DNA of 64,000 bases, from NCBI RefSeq assembly GCF_014898055.3, contig NW_023601543.1:61207782-61271781 (forward strand). Direction: 5' to 3'. Source of the stretch: Talpa occidentalis (taxonomy: Eukaryota; Chordata; Mammalia; Eulipotyphla; Talpidae). Every line of letters starts with the position of its first letter. Positions within the stretch are counted from its first letter, which is position 1. Position numbers and translations under genes: made by a program. The notes under the pieces were generated by a model, which made no database searches, was not told the DNA's origin, and saw only the letters and a list, made by a program, of their open reading frames with translations. Shown piece by piece: positions 63,514 through 64,000 of the stretch.

Positions 63514-64000
63514 ACGGCAAACGAAAAACTGTTGTAGACTTCTATAGTTTAAGTAGTAAATAGACCAATATAGGTAACATCCATGTGTTACTGCTAATTT
63601 TAGACACAAATTGATGGATTCAGATATACTATTTTATGTGAGTATCTCATTTATCTAAACCTTTGATTAATTTCTTTGTCAATAGATTTCCAGTGTATGC
63701 CACATGCATCTGTATGCATGTATGTATGCTTATCAATACACACATAGACATAAATTACTAAAAAGAATTCAATATTCTTTCTTAGATTTAATAGCCATTT
63801 CCCACTTCAAAGTTACATTTCATATGGTTATGAGCTCCCTTTTGCTGCACCTGATGTTATGAGAATCCTGAATTAAAATTAAACAGTAATTTCTGACTCA
63901 AAGCAAATATTACAATTCTATTTCAACAATGTTTCAAATGAAAATTAAGATCATCCTCAGCAGTTCATTCAATCCCATGTAATTAATTTTTGCTCTGTTT
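63514..64000. other. Anonymous DNA to window end
   Basis: No element or gene recognised. Confidence 0.35.

Noticed and set aside
1..64000. A prokaryotic or phage gene system, operon or CRISPR array
   Set aside because: The window has no long coding ORFs apart from L1 fragments, no ribosome-binding-site-spaced genes and no repeat-spacer arrays. The repeats are mammalian throughout.

Overview
This window is repeat-rich, AT-rich nuclear DNA from a placental mammal. The evidence is internal: many LINE-1 (L1) fragments of different ages, MaLR/ERVL-type LTRs, a MIR, a MER5-like hAT element, and about 20 copies of one tRNA-derived SINE family of roughly 250-300 bp. The SINE has an RNA polymerase III-type head (A box TGGCGCAGCGG, B box GGTTCGATCCC), a unique body, and a tail of (AATA)n followed by poly-A. 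I do not recognise its formal name. A lineage-specific SINE of this kind, with no Alu or B1, points to a laurasiatherian (a bat is one possibility), but the order is my guess and not shown by the sequence.

I found no host protein-coding gene, exon, tRNA, rRNA or CpG island. Nearly all open frames over 60 codons lie inside SINEs or L1s, or look like chance frames in AT-rich DNA. The window is best read as intergenic or deep intronic.

Layout. 1-9 kb: two SINEs, old L1 endonuclease-region and 3' pieces, an MLT1-like LTR and anonymous DNA. 9-18 kb: antisense old L1, a cluster of MaLR/ERVL remnants (11.5-13.4 kb), a compound microsatellite, an MLT1-like LTR split by a later insertion, more antisense L1 and a SINE. 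19.8-24.6 kb: an old sense L1 lacking its reverse transcriptase region, interrupted by two SINEs, then more L1 and another SINE. 25-32 kb: MLT1, MIR, a SINE with an internal duplication, an hAT-like fragment, SINEs and an LTR-like segment. 34.1-35.9 kb: an old antisense L1 with a younger sense L1 nested inside it. 36.8-39.5 kb: a younger 5'-truncated L1 that seems to carry about 0.5 kb of 3'-transduced flank, all inside one perfect 18-bp target-site duplication (TSD). 39.6-43 kb: MLT1, SINE, L1 and MER5-like pieces. 43.9-47.5 kb: a 3.6-kb antisense L1, the largest single insertion. 47.9-50.4 kb: an old sense L1 with a SINE. 53.7-54.4 kb: a probable solo gammaretrovirus-like LTR. 54.5-57.7 kb: four SINEs, including the two that look youngest. 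57.9-60.8 kb: old L1 in both orientations. 61-64 kb: two SINEs and unique DNA.

The most informative signals are mechanistic traces of retrotransposition: the candidate L1 3' transduction, a SINE subfamily with a shared second tail (ATGCCTCTATTAAAA), a SINE whose tail contains an inverted copy of its own target site, and SINEs with internal duplications or deletions. I see no new multi-gene biological system here. All family calls come from reading the sequence by eye; no database search was run.
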